In this document: one piece after another, positions 59,936-64,000 of the stretch
Layout of the letters: the number at the start of each line of letters is the position of its first letter
How positions within the stretch are numbered: the first letter of the stretch is position 1
Position numbers and translations under genes: made by a program
DNA from: Chamaea fasciata
Taxonomy: Eukaryota > Chordata > Aves > Passeriformes > Sylviidae
Assembly: GCA_029207755.1 (NCBI GenBank)
Contig: JARCOQ010000002.1
Coordinates: 112,393,745 to 112,457,744, forward strand
Length of the DNA stretch: 64,000 bases
Direction of reading: 5' to 3'
The notes under the pieces: model-generated
What the model was told of the DNA's origin: nothing
Databases searched by the model: none
Seen by the model: only the letters and a program-made list of their open reading frames with translations

Positions 59936-62900
59936 TCCTTGTTTCTCTCGTAGTGGTCCATCACAGAACCAGAGCTGGTTGTGCTTGATGAAGTATTTGT
60001 TCCTGTAACCTTTCAGTACTGGTAGGACAAATCACTCCCTTGTGTGAGAAGTCAAAGCCCTGCTATGGCTCTAGGCAATGTTTTAAATTCTCTCTTCCAT
60101 GTCTGCTCCAGAGGGAGCTGTTTCATTCTCTTCTATTCTTCCTTCTCTGCTGTGCTTCACAGCCGCCCTTTGTGCTTCCGCATCCTTCCCCAAATCCTGT
60201 TTCCTTTAGGGCATCTTCCTTTCAATCCACCTGCTGCTCCTCCACACCTTACACACAACCTTGCTCCCCTGGAAACTCTCGTGTCTTTCAGGCAAAATTT
60301 TGTTACTTGCTCCTCTCTTTGCCTCTACTATCTCTGTTGCTGCAAACGCCTCAGAGCCCAGCTCTCATCCTCTCCCACTCACTCTGCGGTGCCTGTGGAA
60401 CTGAAATATTTTGTTCTGATGTAAAGGATGCTCCACAGTTCAGGGCATTTGGGAGCTGCTTCAGTCAGACGAGGGCGGTGTTACAAAGCAGGTCGGTTCC
60501 CAGAGTGGCACCTCCCTGCTCCTCCTCCCTGTGCAACTCTGAAATTACCTAGGCTGGAAGTAAATAAGCTAAAAAATAAAAGGGGAAAGGAAGAGGAGAT
60601 CTGTGCCAACTCATCAGAGTTTACATCAAGGCCACACTGACACATCTGCAGAGGAGGCAGCAGATGCTGTGACCAGTGAAGGACAAGGAGGATTTCTGAG
60701 ACAGAACTTCTCTGCCAAAGGCAACATGTTCCTGCAGCCCAAGATTTGTGTGTTTGTTTGTTTTTAGGCCTGAAATTTGAAATTGGTTTGATCTGGCACC
60801 TACTGCAAATTAGCATTTCTTTGTGTGTACATCACTCTTTTATTTGAATCTCTAGCCCTTTCCTCTAAGTCCTTCCAAATTGGTTGCCACAAGTCCTTGG
60901 AGCAGTAATTTCTTTCTTTGAATAGGCAAGTGACAAAGATGACAATTCCTGCCTCAGTGTAGTGCTGGAAGCCAATCTCTAGCACATGACAAATTTAACG
61001 TATTTAGTGAACTTCCTTGGAGAACAGAAGCAGCTTGGTCAAATCTAACAGAGCAATCTTTGCCAACATAAAAGTTGTGCATATTCAGTATATTTAACTT
61101 TTTCATGAGAATTTCCATGCAGATCTCACAATTGCTGGGTTGAAAGGTGGAATTCTCTTTCCTGAAACCCCATCCCATTCCCTGAAAATGCCAGACAAAC
61201 CAAACCAGTACTGAGCAAGAAGGAAAACACAAAACCAGCGACAGAAACACCACGAGCTGAAGTGTTTTTATTTAGACACCCACCACCCCCATTTTTCTGG
61301 CTGCAGACCCTTCCCTTTGTTCAGATCTGGAGCAATCCTCAGTGGGGATGCAAAGGGCAGCAGTGTGGAGGCAGGGGAGGAAGAGGAGAAATGTAAATCC
61401 CCCATTAACCCTCTTTTGGGAGGGGGAGGGATGGGGCTGTGTAAGTTGAAGCAGGAAGCAGGATTTATCACCTCAGCTAAAATTCCATTAACCATTAACT
61501 CAGGGGAGAATCCAGGCTATAGGGACTCTCCAGAGTCACAAAAAGAGGGAAAACATGGGCCCCAACACAGTTATCCTCCAAAGCACATGGATATGGCTCC
61601 ACACAGACCTGGGCAGAGTTGAGAAAATGAATGGCATTTTGAAAAAATTTTAGCTTTTTTCTTCCCCTAATATTTCTCTGTTATTATATATTTATGGTTA
61701 GTATTTGCAGCTATTTTTATAGCTAGCCTGCAGTTTAGGATAACCTGTTTTACTCATGCTCCAGAGATTATAAACTATGCTATTTGTTCTCCCAGTTGTG
61801 ACCAGAAGATTGAGCAACACAGAAGGAGAGAAAGAAAAATGGAGCAGCTCCAAAAACAGTCCAAATGCACGTGACAAAATACATTGAGATACCTCCAAGC
61901 TTCTTTCTTACCCATTTTCCCACGCACCAATTTAGACTAAAATACAGGGGAGAGCAACACTTGATGGATTTCCCTTCTTCTGGAGAGGGAGCACTGCCTG
62001 TACAGCATTTCTGGATGAGAGCTGCTGACAAAAGTCCTGCAGATCAATAACTGCTTGTTGGTGCACTGGCCACGTTGGAGAGATGCAAACACCACAGCAC
62101 TGCTGTGTGTAACACACGGTGTCAGGCCAGGTGTAGCCAAATTTCCTCAGTCCTTATCTTTCCCTTTTTTATTTTTTTTTCTAGAAGGCCTAGCAGTTCC
62201 TTATTTGTATAAAAGATAATCTACCTTTCACACCTTGGTGTCTGGGTCCTGTTTATTGTGCTTATTCTCACAAAGCCAGGCAGGTGACTGCTGCCTGCTC
62301 CCCATTTAACACCTGAGAGAAGGAAACCAAATAGGAACGAGGTCACGCCTTGTGGAACCAAACTCAAATCCAAATTTTTAGCACCACTGAAGCCCCTCCA
62401 GGCCCCCATCAGCTGCCATCTATGCCTCTGTAGCTCTTTGCTGTGTGACCTGGAGCTCTTGAGATCATGAGGAAATGCAGGGGTCCCCTGCCAGTTCCAG
62501 GCATCCCAGCACCTTCTTCCTGGGCCAGGCTGAGTTTTTGCAGATAACCTGATCCAGAAGGTCAGTGAGGTGGGAAATGCTAGCTGGGACAAAGACTTCA
62601 GCCCACCTGCTGTGTGACTTGTGGCCCTACTTCAATGTGGATTTTCCCTGTGCCAGGCTGCTGGTTACTCCACACGTATAGAGACTGCTCATTCTCTTAT
62701 CAGTGACCTTGATGTCTTGGGAAGGCTGACCTGAAACAGAGACTGGACAGAGCTAGAGAATAAAGTAGATATTTTTTGAAAAGCCTCCAGGATCCACCCT
62801 GGGCAGGACAAGAGCCCAACCAAGGTCCAGGGTGGACCAAGAATAGTCACAAAAAATGGCTGACCAGTCACGAGATCTTACATCTTTATAAGTTTTGGTC

Positions 62901-64000
62901 CGTTTGCATATTGGGGTTTAATTGTCCAATTACAGATTCAGGTTGTGAGGTCCCATCCTTCTTGTTCCTCCCTCTAGCCCACCCTCATTTCTGCTTTTGG
63001 GCCTGAAAGTTGTCCTTGGTCTCCAGCAGGAAAAGAATTTGTTTTGTCTCTCTACTCTGTGAAGAGAGCTGACTGACACTGAATATGAGGCTCAGAACTA
63101 TACACCTAGGCAGCACAGAATCTGCAAATATGAAAACTAAAGCTTACGGCATCAACCTTCCTTAGGACATCTTAATCCTCATATCCCATGTTTCTTTCCT
63201 TTAGATTCCTGCAGAATCTGGAAGATTCCAGCTGTGGCCCCCTTCCATCCTGCTTTCCTGTGAAAACGAAGCAATGAGGAGAGGAGGAAGCTTAGGCCAC
63301 GCCTTACACCTCACATGGGAGAACCTTTGCACTCCCACCCACTCCTAGAGGTGTCTCCAAACACGCAATCCCACCTTTTCCACTGGTATTTGCACAGTCC
63401 ACCTGCACACATGACCTCCTAGTAACGCCTTCACTTTGTTTGAAATGTGCATTAAATTTGTTACCTGTAACTTGAACTGCTTGAGAGCCCCAAACCCCGG
63501 CACGTGATGGGCACAGTTGACTGGCAACGTGCCCGAGAGGAACAGAGTTGTTGTGCAAGTACTAATTATAAGATTATAAAATAAAAAGCCCTTTAGTAGC
63601 AAAGCAGCCCAACGGAAATGTCACTGTTCAAACTTTTGGTTTATTCCTGTGACGAGGCACGAAAGGGCACCTTCAACTCAGTTTTATGTTTAACTGTTAA
63701 TATCCTTTATCATGTTATGGTAATTCCTCAGGCGACTGGACAGATATGAAAAACATGTTCCCTTCCTTATGGCTGATGGTGAAATTTTGTTCCCTATCAA
63801 CAGCCCACAATCAAAATTACTGTTGAATGTGTAAGATAATATGCAAAATTATTTTATTATAATGAGGTTTTTGCTTAACTTTGGGCCTAACTGGCCTGCC
63901 AGGTGCTTTGCCTTCTTCATTAAATCAATTTGGACAGAAAACTGGTCAGAAAGAAAAGCTCAGGAGAGATTAGATGCTAAAACAAGAAAGATCTGCTTAG
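59936..64000. other. Intergenic, nothing recognised
   Basis: No gene, named repeat or RNA is recognised up to the window edge. Open frames of up to 170 residues on the + strand (60040-60552) are low in complexity (Ser, Pro, Cys) and lack domains. Confidence 0.5.

Noticed and set aside
22483..64000. Exons of TMPRSS2, MX1 or other genes expected on this side of RIPK4
   Set aside because: No serine-protease, dynamin or other family motif was seen in any frame.

Overview
This is vertebrate, almost certainly avian, nuclear DNA. One gene is recognisable: RIPK4 (receptor-interacting serine/threonine kinase 4), on the + strand, split into eight exons with canonical GT..AG introns. The avian call rests on repeated 3' fragments of CR1 LINEs, long-terminal-repeat remnants of bird type, compact introns, and a RIPK4 protein close to but clearly diverged from the mammalian one. 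A songbird is my best guess, not proven.

Layout. The window opens inside the first coding exon, at the catalytic lysine of the kinase domain (bases 1-40). Intron 1 (7.3 kb) and intron 2 (7.8 kb) are large; exons 3 to 8 are packed between 15.4 and 21.3 kb. The exons join without any frame conflict into 741 residues plus a stop (2226 coding bases). If the lysine is residue 51 as in human, the whole protein would be about 789 residues: kinase domain, serine-rich intermediate region, ten ankyrin repeats and a short tail. A 3' UTR of about 1 kb ends near two AATAAA signals at 22255 and 22296. From 22.3 kb to the end (about 41.7 kb) I find no protein-coding exon. That stretch holds CR1 fragments, LTR remnants, simple repeats, a CpG-rich patch and unassigned sequence.

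Four things stand out. (1) An LTR-like element at 28003-28568 is almost stripped of G on the + strand, and the G that remain are nearly all followed by a pyrimidine; this is the footprint of cytidine-deaminase (APOBEC-type) hypermutation before integration. (2) The splice acceptor of the last RIPK4 exon lies in the truncated end of an antisense CR1 insertion, so a transposon seems to supply the polypyrimidine tract and AG for the exon encoding the whole ankyrin domain. (3) Two p53/p63-family response elements, each matching 19 of 20 bases, lie in introns 4 and 5 of RIPK4, a known p63 target. (4) Two long pentanucleotide tracts, (AAAAG)28 and (AAGGG)52 followed by (AAGAG)n, are of the motif family seen at the human RFC1 repeat locus; the second has strong G-quadruplex potential.

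I found no bacterial-type system, CRISPR array, rRNA or tRNA gene.
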